A stretch of 64,000 nt of DNA from assembly GCA_016713425.1 (NCBI GenBank), contig JADJPE010000005.1:3968001-4032000 (forward strand). Reading direction: 5' to 3'. Both the position numbers and the translations under genes were made by a program. Under the pieces are notes generated by a model, which was not told the origin of the DNA, made no database searches, and was given only the letters and a program-made list of their open reading frames with translations. Source of the DNA: Deltaproteobacteria bacterium. Its GTDB lineage: Bacteria; Myxococcota; Kuafuiibacteriia; Kuafuiibacteriales; Kuafuiibacteriaceae. Shown piece by piece: positions 18,140-25,802 of the stretch. The stretch's first letter is position 1. Each line of letters opens with the position of its first letter.

Positions 18140-18165
18140 GCAAGGTTCGCTACCATAGCGCGCCG

Positions 18166-19158
18166 ATGGTCGGAAGGAGCAATGTGCACGACGACCCCAA
18201 GTCACCCGATACCCTAAGGGCGCGTGTTCTTCACGAGGCTCCGAGAACCGCCCGCATCGTGCTCCGCGCGACTCTGACCCTGAGCGCGGGGGCCTTCATT
18301 GGGACAATCCTATCGGGTGTTCTCGGGGGCGTGGTGTGGGCTCAGGGATTCGAAGGCGGTGCTCGACTCATCGGGCTTGCCGATGCCCAACGCGCGCTCG
18401 GGACAGGCAATGACGCCATCTACTCGAACCCGGCTGGGATGGCGCTCGGGCGAGCCTACACGCTGGAGCTCGGTTATCTCGACGATCTCCGAGGCTCGGA
18501 TCGTCGCTTCAACGCCTCGATCGTCGACAGCCAGGCGGGCCCGATCTCAGGCGGGATCGCGTACACGCACTTGAGCGCGAGGCCCGCGGAGCAGACGGCC
18601 GGGGATGAGCGTCTTGGCGGTCACCGCTTCGACATCGCGATGGCCGCCCCGCTCAGTGATTCGGCGGCCATCGGCACAACGATCCGTTACCTGAGCTACG
18701 GACGAAGTCTGGGCGACGAGAAACTCGAGGGTGGCTTCAGTGGTTTGACGTTCGATACTGGGCTTCAGTGGCGTCTTGGGCGAGGCCTGGCGCTTGGGCT
18801 TGCTGCCTACAACCTGACGAAATCGAAGCGTCGGGAGCTTCCGCTCTCCTGGGGGGCTGGGCTCGGGTTCGAGCTCGAGGACTTCTCCATCGAATCCGAC
18901 GTTCGCTACAATACGCAGATCGGAAAGGCCCGGTTTAGCGGCGGCGCGGGCTATGCCATAGGCGGGCTTCTTCCGGTTCGAGCTGGGGTCTCCTACGACC
19001 GCGCGGATGGTGCGATCCTTGTCTCTGGCGGACTAGGATTCATCTACGAGCGCGTGTCAGCGGACGTGGCCTATCGACAGCGCGTGAATAAGGGTTCTTC
19101 GGCTGAGGATGCTGACGAACGGATCCTTTCGGTCGCGATACGCGCGCATTTTCTTTGA
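18166..19158 (+). CDS. Outer-membrane beta-barrel protein (FadL/PorV-like)
   Basis: A 330-residue protein with a long N-terminal stretch containing a signal-like segment (residues 33-60, ending VVWAQG), followed by alternating amphipathic strands. Hallmarks are the N-terminal RLIGLADAQRALGTGNDAIYSNPAGMAL (the NPAGM motif is typical of FadL/PorV/UPF0164 barrels) and Gly/aromatic-rich strand pairs to the C-terminal VAIRAHFL, ending in a hydrophobic residue as expected for BAM recognition. A role in uptake of hydrophobic compounds is possible but unproven. The start may be downstream of 18166, because the first 30 residues are atypical for a signal n-region. Confidence 0.65.
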   Translation: MVGRSNVHDDPKSPDTLRARVLHEAPRTARIVLRATLTLSAGAFIGTILSGVLGGVVWAQGFEGGARLIGLADAQRALGTGNDAIYSNPAGMALGRAYTLELGYLDDLRGSDRRFNASIVDSQAGPISGGIAYTHLSARPAEQTAGDERLGGHRFDIAMAAPLSDSAAIGTTIRYLSYGRSLGDEKLEGGFSGLTFDTGLQWRLGRGLALGLAAYNLTKSKRRELPLSWGAGLGFELEDFSIESDVRYNTQIGKARFSGGAGYAIGGLLPVRAGVSYDRADGAILVSGGLGFIYERVSADVAYRQRVNKGSSAEDADERILSVAIRAHFL

Positions 19159-19228
19159 GGATCCTCGACCGCTGGCACCTTGACGTGACGGCCGAGGTCG
19201 AGCCAGGCTCTGGTCGCTAGGCGTTCCG

Positions 19229-20554
19229 ATGAAGGTCAGTGTCGTTGGGTTAGGCTACGTCGGCGCCGTTTCTGCGGCTTGTTTGGCTCGGAATGGTCAC
19301 CACGTCATCGGTTGCGACATCGATCCTTGGAAGCTCGATCTGTTGCGCGCGGGTCGGTCACCGATCGTCGAAGAAGGGATGGATGATCTCGTTCGTTCGG
19401 TCGTGGCCGATGGTCGTCTCGTCGTTACGGATGATCTCGTCGACGCCGTCCAGCGCTCGACGTTGACCTTCATTTGCGTCGGGACGCCGTCGCTTCGCGG
19501 AGGCGCTCAGGATCTAGGGGCCGTTGAGCGTGTCATGGCCCAGATGGGTCAGGCGATCGGGCGCCTCTCAGATCGCCGTCACGGATGTGTCTTGCGCTCG
19601 ACGGTACTCCCGGGAACGACGGACGAGGTGGTGATCCCAATTCTCGAGGCGAACTCGAACAAGAAGGCGAACGTCGATTTCGGGGTTGCCTTTCAGCCCG
19701 AGTTCTTGCGCGAGGGTTCGTCTATACGTGACTTCGATGATCCGCCATACACCGTCGTCGGATCCGAAGACCACGGATTGGTCGAATCCCTTCAGGCTCT
19801 TTTCGGCGATCTGACCGCCGAATTTATCCACGTCGGTGTGCGCGAAGCTGAGGCGCTCAAGCTCTTCAGCAATGCGTTTCATGCGACGAAGATTACCTTC
19901 GCAAACGAAGTCGGCCGAATCTGTCAGGCTTCGTCTGTCGATCCGCACGCCGTGATGCGCCTTCTGTGCCGAGATACCCAGCTCAATATCTCGCCTGCCT
20001 ATCTGCGGCCGGGTTTTGCTTTCGGCGGATCGTGCTTGCCGAAAGATGTCCGAGCCCTCGTGCAGCTTGGCAAAGATCGCGACGTCGACACGCCGTTGTT
20101 CGCCGGACTCTTGCCCAGCAATCGCATCCAAGTTGAGCGCGCGATCGACCTCGTGCTCGGCCTCGGGTGTCGCTCGATCGGGATGCTGGGCTTGAGCTTC
20201 AAGCGCGGAACCGACGATCTTCGCGAGAGTCCGCTCGTGACGCTTGCGGAGACCTTCATGGGCAAAGGACTTGACCTTCGCATTTACGACCCGGGCGTTC
20301 AGCTTTCGAAGTTGATCGGCGCCAATCGCAGCTACATCGAGCGCAGCATCCCGCATGTCGCGTCGCTCATGGTGCCGACCTTGGATGCCGTCGTCGATCA
20401 CGCCGAGGTGCTGGTGCTTGGGCAATCCGATACCGAATTGGTGCGGAGCCTAGTCGGGCGGCTTCGCCCCTCCCAAACCGTGGTCGATTTGGTCGGACTC
20501 CCGTCGCCAGAGCGCAGAGCGCTGAGCGCCCAGTACGTGGGCCTATGTTGGTAG
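19229..20554 (+). CDS. algD: GDP-mannose 6-dehydrogenase (AlgD-type nucleotide-sugar dehydrogenase)
   Basis: A 441-residue NAD+-dependent four-electron dehydrogenase that makes the uronic acid form of a nucleotide sugar for polysaccharide synthesis. The N-terminal Rossmann motif is VVGLGYVGAVSAACLARNGH. The central block RPGFAFGGSCLPKDVRAL contains the catalytic Cys (residue 269), very close to the Cys268 I recall for Pseudomonas AlgD. The C-terminal domain has GLSFKRGTDDLRESPLV, and the sequence ends GLCW, as AlgD ends GICW. These features favour GDP-mannose over UDP-glucose as substrate. Its stop overlaps the next glycosyltransferase start by 10 nt. Confidence 0.87.
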   Translation: MKVSVVGLGYVGAVSAACLARNGHHVIGCDIDPWKLDLLRAGRSPIVEEGMDDLVRSVVADGRLVVTDDLVDAVQRSTLTFICVGTPSLRGGAQDLGAVERVMAQMGQAIGRLSDRRHGCVLRSTVLPGTTDEVVIPILEANSNKKANVDFGVAFQPEFLREGSSIRDFDDPPYTVVGSEDHGLVESLQALFGDLTAEFIHVGVREAEALKLFSNAFHATKITFANEVGRICQASSVDPHAVMRLLCRDTQLNISPAYLRPGFAFGGSCLPKDVRALVQLGKDRDVDTPLFAGLLPSNRIQVERAIDLVLGLGCRSIGMLGLSFKRGTDDLRESPLVTLAETFMGKGLDLRIYDPGVQLSKLIGANRSYIERSIPHVASLMVPTLDAVVDHAEVLVLGQSDTELVRSLVGRLRPSQTVVDLVGLPSPERRALSAQYVGLCW

Positions 20555-21678
20555 GTGGCGGGAGCCATGACCTGCAGGATGTGCGGGTCATCGCGCTGAC
20601 CAAACCGATGCGGCACCATCGGAGCCGTTCGGGGTACAACGCGCTCCTCCCGTATCTTCAGCCGGATCGCGCCATTCGCGCCAACGTGACCTTGCCCGGG
20701 CGGGTGGCGAACGGCGTTTCGCGCCGTTTGATGCGTCGATGGACGGGCATCGAGTGGTATGGCGTGGCCTCTTTTTGGGGAGAGCTTCGCGCCGCGCTCG
20801 ATGTGCACGCCCATGGCTGCGCGCATGCGTATGCGCGGCCGTGGGCTCGGACGGGGGGCCAGAGCCGCGATCGCACGCGTCTGAAGACGCTGGTGCACGT
20901 GATGTACGGCGAGGACCTCCTCTGGGCGATGCCACGGCTGGTGTCCTCGGAGGCGCTGATCGTGGCTACGTTTCATCAACCGATTGAGCGCTTTCGTCGT
21001 CTCGTCGGTCGGTCTTCCGCGCTTTCGCGCTTGGATGGTGTCTTTGTCCTCGACGAACAGAACCGGGAGCACTTTGAGGCGATCGTGCCGGGTCGTGTGC
21101 ACGCGCTCAGGCTTGGGGTGGACGCCGACTACTGGAGTCCATCGCCCGCGGTGTCGGCGCATCCTCGTCGTTGCATTGCCGTCGGAACGCACCTGCGCGA
21201 TTTCGAGCTTCTCGGCGCGATGGTTGCCCAGCTGGTGCCGGAAGGGTTCGTTTTTGATGTCGTGAGCGGATCCGCGGTTCTCGCCGACTGGCCGCGTTCC
21301 GAAGCCGTACGGATCCATCGAGGGATCAGCGACGCCGCGCTGCGCATGCTCTACCGCCAGGCGTCGGTCTCGATCTTGCCGCTTCGCGGCGGAAGCGCGA
21401 GCAACGCCTTACTTCAGGCCATCGCTTGTGGTGTGCCGGTGGTCGCGACCGATGTCGGAGGTCTTGGGATCTACGCAGAGGGTTGTGAGGCGGTTCGGCT
21501 CGCTGCGCCGAAGGACGTCGCCGCCCACGTCGCTGCGGTGCGGGCGTTGGCGGCCGAAGGTGCTACGGTGCGCGCGATGGCTCGAATGCAGGGCCTTGCG
21601 TTCGACTGGCGCCACGCCGCGGAGGCCCATCGCCGAACCTATCGGGCCGTGATGTTGCAAGCGGCCGGGTCGAGCTGA
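20545..21678 (+). CDS. GT4-like glycosyltransferase
   Basis: A 377-residue GT-B glycosyltransferase. The first half is divergent (VRVIALTKPMRHHRSRSGYNALLPYL; TFHQPIERFRRLVG). The C-terminal half carries the nucleotide-sugar site typical of GT4: VHALRLGVDADYWSP, then SVSILPLRGGSASNALLQAIACGVPVVATDVGG, with the E-x7-E region represented by SNALLQAIACG. Its ATG (20545) lies inside the 3' end of algD, so the pair forms one translational unit, probably for an exopolysaccharide or surface glycan containing an uronic acid. Donor and acceptor are unknown. Confidence 0.8.
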   Translation: MLVGGGSHDLQDVRVIALTKPMRHHRSRSGYNALLPYLQPDRAIRANVTLPGRVANGVSRRLMRRWTGIEWYGVASFWGELRAALDVHAHGCAHAYARPWARTGGQSRDRTRLKTLVHVMYGEDLLWAMPRLVSSEALIVATFHQPIERFRRLVGRSSALSRLDGVFVLDEQNREHFEAIVPGRVHALRLGVDADYWSPSPAVSAHPRRCIAVGTHLRDFELLGAMVAQLVPEGFVFDVVSGSAVLADWPRSEAVRIHRGISDAALRMLYRQASVSILPLRGGSASNALLQAIACGVPVVATDVGGLGIYAEGCEAVRLAAPKDVAAHVAAVRALAAEGATVRAMARMQGLAFDWRHAAEAHRRTYRAVMLQAAGSS

Positions 21679-21720
21679 GGTCCATGCACGGAGAGCGTGC
21701 CAAGAGCGCTCCAGTACGGC

Positions 21721-21774
21721 GCTTGGGGCTTGGGCTTGGGCTTGGGATGGATGGATGGATGGATGGATGGATGG
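21721..21774 (+). repeat. Adjacent (GGCTTG)n and (ATGG)7 microsatellites
   Basis: About four GGCTTG-type hexamers (21721-21746) run straight into seven ATGG tetramers (21747-21774) in the 167-nt space between the convergent GT4 and outer-membrane protein genes. The tetramer is not frame-neutral and lies outside any credible gene. Confidence 0.93.
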
Positions 21775-21845
21775 TCTTGATGTCTCCCCGTGCGCGTCGT
21801 TCCTGCTCAGCCGCGCGTTGCGACGGGCCCACGGGGTTTCGGTTT

Positions 21846-23117
21846 CTACGGGGTTTCTGTTTCTGTTTCTGCTTCTGTTTGCGTTTCGGGGGCGGTTTCG
21901 TCGTCCGTGGGCTCATCGGACGGAGGTGTCGGGGCCTCGCCCCGAGCTCGCACGATTTCCGCTTCGAGCTCGGCGCGTCGCGCTTCGCTCTCGGCGAGTG
22001 AGGTCTCGAGCTCCGTCACGCGATCGATGGCGGCCTTGGCTTCCGCCTGTGCCTTCTGAAGCGGGTCCTCAGCTTCGATGACCTTCTTCTTCACCAGCGT
22101 ATACTGGAGTGTGGCGAGCAGGCTGTTCTGGGTCTGCACCCCGTCCTGGAGCTGGGGATCGTCAATGAACCGGAACTGGTAGGTGAGGGCGAGCCAGTCC
22201 AGCATCGAGTACGAGGCCACCGCACTGATTGTCTTGCGCATCAAGTCGACCGCGCTTCGGTCGGCGGCGTCGTTGTTGATGGGCGGGAGGAGAAGTCCGG
22301 CCTCGACGCCGTAGCTGAGCTTGGGACCGAGCTTGCCACCCATATTGGCGATGGCCTCAAAGCCAGCCTGGAAGACGTTGTCGAGCTCGACGCTCTCGAT
22401 CTCCGGGGTCGCGTCATCGTCGTTGAGGATCAGAATGCCCTTGGAGAACGTTTCGCGGCCGCTCGCGCCCAATCGAAAGGTGATGGTCGCAAGATCTGAA
22501 TCGAGTGCACGGGCGACCATGCCGACTGATTGAACCGCTGTGAACGGCTGGAGCGGATCGGCCAGACGGAAGACCGAGGTCCCGTTGCGTCGCTCGGTGC
22601 TCCCATCGAGGCGCGTGACGACATAGTCGGCTTCGGAGTCACGCACATCGTTTGTCGGGAGCACGGACGTCTCGAACTTGAGCCGCCCGTACGCGCCGGC
22701 CCACTTCACGAAGTAGTAGGTGTACGTGCTCTCGAGGGTCGCCAGGTCGCTGTTCTTGGTGAAGCGCCCCAAGGCGGGTGTGCGCGCGAATGATTCTGAC
22801 AGCGAGAGTCGGTTTGTGATCTCGTGCTTGCCGCCGATCCAGTCTAGATCCCCGAGCACGCCGATGCCCACGAGCACGCCAACCCCATCGAGCTGTCCGA
22901 CGACCTGATCACTCTGGGTGATGCTCAGGTTGCCGTTCACGGAGAGCGAGGGGTTGAGGCCCTCGACGCGATGGCCGCCGGGTTTGAGCTCCGCCGCGGG
23001 GGCGATGCTTCCGGAGTCCTGCGCGCGCACGGCGCTCGGCGCGGCCAACGCCGCAACGACGCCGACGCACGCCATGCGTGATGCGAAACGCCTTCCGCTG
23101 ATTCTAGGGGGCTTCAT
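21846..23117 (-). CDS. Predicted outer-membrane protein with C-terminal coiled coil and ET-repeat tail
   Basis: A 423-residue protein with a signal peptide (ACVGVVAALAAPSAVRAQD). About 300 residues of alternating beta strands (LSVNGNLSITQSD; GVGVLVGIGVLGDLDWIGGKHEITNRLSLSES; ATLESTYTYYFVKWAGAYGRLKFETSV) look like an outer-membrane barrel of the DUF3078/DUF481 style. Residues about 345-395 are a coiled coil (AKAAIDRVTELETSLAESEARRAELEAEI). The end is an acidic tail of repeated ET dipeptides encoded by a hexanucleotide microsatellite. The coiled coil could contact peptidoglycan or a partner. The exact family is not certain. Confidence 0.6.
   Translation of the reverse strand: MKPPRISGRRFASRMACVGVVAALAAPSAVRAQDSGSIAPAAELKPGGHRVEGLNPSLSVNGNLSITQSDQVVGQLDGVGVLVGIGVLGDLDWIGGKHEITNRLSLSESFARTPALGRFTKNSDLATLESTYTYYFVKWAGAYGRLKFETSVLPTNDVRDSEADYVVTRLDGSTERRNGTSVFRLADPLQPFTAVQSVGMVARALDSDLATITFRLGASGRETFSKGILILNDDDATPEIESVELDNVFQAGFEAIANMGGKLGPKLSYGVEAGLLLPPINNDAADRSAVDLMRKTISAVASYSMLDWLALTYQFRFIDDPQLQDGVQTQNSLLATLQYTLVKKKVIEAEDPLQKAQAEAKAAIDRVTELETSLAESEARRAELEAEIVRARGEAPTPPSDEPTDDETAPETQTEAETETETP
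21852..21881 (-). repeat. Hexanucleotide microsatellite encoding the C-terminal ETETET tail
   Basis: TTTCTG-type hexamers (GAAACA on the coding strand), several perfect then degenerate, end just before the stop codon of the outer-membrane protein gene. It is the third slippage-prone tract within about 160 nt. Confidence 0.85.
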
Positions 23118-23199
23118 GGTACATGCCGTCTAGGCTGAATGCGCAGCGTTGCCAAGGCGAAAGCGGGTTGCTTGCCCCTACAGTGGGGCTTTCTGAGCC

Positions 23200-24927
23200 T
23201 TACGCCGTTTCTTGCCGCAATGCCGGGGGCGCGACCCATTTGGGACCGATGCCCCCGCGATTGAGCGCATTGGCGATCGCTTTGAGCGAGGCGGCAACGA
23301 TGTCGCGGTCGAGGCCTACGCCGTGAAGGCTTGAAGACACGCCCGCCACTCGAAGCTCGACGTATGCGACCGCGGTGGCGTTGGATCCTTCTTCGCGCGC
23401 GTGTTCGTGGTACGACTTGATGGCGATTTCTTGCCCGAGCCCCTTCGCCAGTGCGCAGACGAAGGCGTCCAGCGGCCCGGTTCCTTCCCCCTCCAAGACC
23501 AAGCGTTCGTCGTTCACGAAGACGGCGAACTCCGACGTTTGCGGGTCGCCGTTCGCCGCCCGGAGCGTTCGGTACCGACCGACCTTCAGCGGGCCATCGA
23601 TGCTGAGGTATTCGGCCTCGAAGAGCTCGAAGATCCGGGCGCCAGACAATTCTTCGCCCGTCGCGTCGGCCTCACGCTGAACGCGCTGACTGAACTCGAC
23701 CTGAAGGCTGCGCGGAAGACAGAGACCGAAGTCGCGCTCGAGCAGAAAAGCGATGCCGCCTTTGCCCGATTGGCTGTTGATGCGAACGACGGCTTCGTAG
23801 CTTCGACCCACGTCTCGCGGGTCGATCGGGAGATACGGCACATCCCAAAAGCCGTCGGTCGCTTCCTTGAGCGCGGCGAAGCCCTTCTTGATGGCGTCTT
23901 GGTGTGAGCCCGAGAAAGCGGTGAAGACCAAGTCGCCGGCGTACGGATGGCGAGGGTGAATGGGGAGCGCCGTGCAGCGCTCGGCGACCCCTCGGATCCG
24001 GTCGATGTCCGAGAACTCGAGCCCCGGATGGAGTCCTTGGCTGTACATGTTGAGTGCGAGGGTCACCAGGTCGACATTCCCGGTTCGTTCGCCGTTCCCG
24101 AAGAGCGTTCCCTCGACACGGTCCGCACCGGCAAGCAAGGCCAGCTCCGCTGCGGCGACGGCGGTGCCTCGGTCGTTGTGGGGGTGGACGCTCAAGGTCA
24201 CGGCATCTCGGTTTTTGAGATTCCGCAGGAACCACTCGATCTGGTCGGCGTAGACGTTGGGTGTGCTCATCTCAACCGTGGCCGGAAGGTTGAGGATGAT
24301 CTTTCGCTCGGGCGTGGGCGCCCACACCTCCATGACCCGCTCGCAGATCTCGAGGGCGAAATCCAACTCGGTGCCGGTGAACGATTCAGGCGAGTACTGA
24401 AGGATGATCTCCGTGTCCGGCAGGGTCGGAACGAGCTCGCGGATGAGCTTGACGCCATCGATCGCCAGCCCGATGACGCTCTTGCGATCCATGCCGAAAA
24501 CCACTCGCCGCTGCAGGGTCGACGTGGAGTTGTAAAGATGCACAATCGCGCGCCGCGCCCCCTTGAGCGACTCGAACGTGCGGCGGATGAGGTGCTCCCG
24601 GGCCTGTGTGAGCACCTGAATGCAGACATCCTCGGGAATCGCGTTCGCGTCGATCAGTTGCCGAACGTAGTCGTAGTCTGTCTCCGATGCGCTCGGAAAA
24701 CCGACCTCGATCTCCTTGAGACCCACCTCCAGGAGCAGCTCGAACATGGCCTGCTTCTTCGCCGGTGTCATCGGCTCGATCAGCGCCTGGTTGCCGTCGC
24801 GAAGGTCGACGCTGCACCAGGTGGGCGGACGCTCGATGCGACCGTTGGGCCACGTGCGGTCGTTGAGAGGCACGGGGGGAAAGGGGCGGTACTTTTTCTC
24901 TGGGTTTCGGTCCATGACGCGTTCCAT
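23200..24927 (-). CDS. leuA: 2-isopropylmalate synthase, LeuA2 type
   Basis: A 575-residue enzyme that condenses 2-ketoisovalerate with acetyl-CoA, the first committed step of leucine synthesis. The TIM-barrel domain shows PPTWCSVDLRDGNQALIEPM (catalytic Arg and metal-binding Asp) and the metal motif SVHPHNDRGTAVAAAELALLAGADRVEGTLFGNGERTGNVDLV. The C-terminal 150 residues form the LeuA allosteric dimer domain for leucine feedback. Length and the EKKYRPFPPVPLNDRTWP N-terminus match the LeuA2 (TIGR00970) group. ATG 24927 has GGAG just upstream; ATG 24915 is an alternative. No other leucine gene is adjacent. Inverted repeats lie in its leader (separate entries). Confidence 0.95.
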   Translation of the reverse strand: MERVMDRNPEKKYRPFPPVPLNDRTWPNGRIERPPTWCSVDLRDGNQALIEPMTPAKKQAMFELLLEVGLKEIEVGFPSASETDYDYVRQLIDANAIPEDVCIQVLTQAREHLIRRTFESLKGARRAIVHLYNSTSTLQRRVVFGMDRKSVIGLAIDGVKLIRELVPTLPDTEIILQYSPESFTGTELDFALEICERVMEVWAPTPERKIILNLPATVEMSTPNVYADQIEWFLRNLKNRDAVTLSVHPHNDRGTAVAAAELALLAGADRVEGTLFGNGERTGNVDLVTLALNMYSQGLHPGLEFSDIDRIRGVAERCTALPIHPRHPYAGDLVFTAFSGSHQDAIKKGFAALKEATDGFWDVPYLPIDPRDVGRSYEAVVRINSQSGKGGIAFLLERDFGLCLPRSLQVEFSQRVQREADATGEELSGARIFELFEAEYLSIDGPLKVGRYRTLRAANGDPQTSEFAVFVNDERLVLEGEGTGPLDAFVCALAKGLGQEIAIKSYHEHAREEGSNATAVAYVELRVAGVSSSLHGVGLDRDIVAASLKAIANALNRGGIGPKWVAPPALRQETA

Positions 24928-24947
24928 CGTCTCCGTGTGCTGGAGGA

Positions 24948-24963
24948 CGTTTCCTCGGAAACG
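24948..24963 (-). promoter_or_regulatory. Short inverted repeat just upstream of leuA
   Basis: Seven-base perfect arms (CGTTTCC/GGAAACG) with a 2-nt centre lie 21 nt upstream of the leuA start. This could be an operator half-site pair or part of a leader hairpin; no regulator can be named. Confidence 0.3.
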
Positions 24964-25001
24964 CGTAGTGCTCAGCCCCTCCAGCTTGGCCTTCGGCTTC
25001 C

Positions 25002-25051
25002 GGCGGGAGGAGGTGAGACCCGTCGAGGCATGATTTGCCTCGCCTCCCGCC
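25002..25051 (-). promoter_or_regulatory. Nested hairpin in the leuA leader
   Basis: Two perfect complementary arm pairs nest: outer 9-nt arms at 25002-25010 and 25043-25051 (GGCGGGAGG/CCTCCCGCC), inner 7-nt arms at 25024-25030 and 25036-25042 with a 5-nt loop. The outer and inner 3' arms are contiguous, so the RNA could fold into one strong branched stem. No U-tract follows in the leuA direction, so an ordinary intrinsic terminator is unlikely. A 19-codon ATG reading frame in the leader contains no leucine codons, arguing against classical leucine attenuation. Confidence 0.35.
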
Positions 25052-25140
25052 TAGATAAGCAGGAGGTTCGTGCCTCTTGAGCGGCTCATCGCGCGCGAGT
25101 TTCGCTTGCTGCGAGCCGAGAGGTCAACCGCCATTGCGCG

Positions 25141-25686
25141 CTACTCTCGTGCGTGTGGGTTGGGCGAGACGTCGCTGAAGAGGAGCTCCTCGAGACTAGG
25201 CTCAGCATGAGGGGCTGGACGACGGCGGCCTTCGCCTTCCACCTGACCCTCGCTTGGGTGGATACCCTCCGCTGGAGGCATGGGATTCGAAGACGCCGCC
25301 GCGCCCGTGGCCATCGCGTTCGCCGTCGCGTCCGCCGTCGCGTTCGCTGTCGGCGCGGCCGGCGCCGTGAGGAAATCAGGCAAGAAGTCTGGCGGCGCTT
25401 CCGGGGCGAGGTCCTCACTGCCCGCGCCAAGAATGGCTCCTTGGGGGAGATCTTCCGTGGTGCCGGTGTGGCCTTCGGGTGTCTGATCACCGGTGTCGCC
25501 GGTCACCGTGCTTGCGACTTTGGGGATCTCGAAGGATGCCGCGGCGAGGCAGCGGGCGGCGAGCGCTGAGCCGTCGGGGCGCCGTCCGGGCAGGGTGCGG
25601 TCGGCGAACGCATCGAGCGCTTGGTAGAGCGCCGAGAGCAACGGGGCTCGGACGTTGGTCGCGGGATGGTTCTCGGAATCGCCCAC
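25141..25686 (-). CDS. Hypothetical Ala/Pro-rich protein
   Basis: Not recognised. Up to 181 residues from a GTG start. The first 55 residues look folded (APLLSALYQALDAFADRTLPGRRPDGSALAARCLAAASFE). The remainder is Ala/Pro/Thr-rich and repetitive (TANATADATANAMATG), ending in an acidic LEELLFSDVSPNP segment. It is divergent from the gene at 25803, 116 nt away. No membrane segment or signal is evident. It could be a small regulator, but nothing in the sequence shows this. Confidence 0.5.
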   Translation of the reverse strand: MGDSENHPATNVRAPLLSALYQALDAFADRTLPGRRPDGSALAARCLAAASFEIPKVASTVTGDTGDQTPEGHTGTTEDLPQGAILGAGSEDLAPEAPPDFLPDFLTAPAAPTANATADATANAMATGAAASSNPMPPAEGIHPSEGQVEGEGRRRPAPHAEPSLEELLFSDVSPNPHARE

Positions 25687-25802
25687 CTTCGCAGTCTGCC
25701 GCGTCCCCTTCGGCTCATAAAAGGCGCGGTTTCCATTCCTTGTCTCCGACGTAGGGCGTTGGTTGCCTGCATTTGGCCCCGGGCTGCGGCTAGGATGAAG
25801 CC

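Noticed and set aside
21684..22001. A plus-strand frame encoding GLGLGLG-MDGWMDGW
   Set aside because: It is only the translation of the GGCTTG and ATGG microsatellites and continues antisense into the outer-membrane protein gene.
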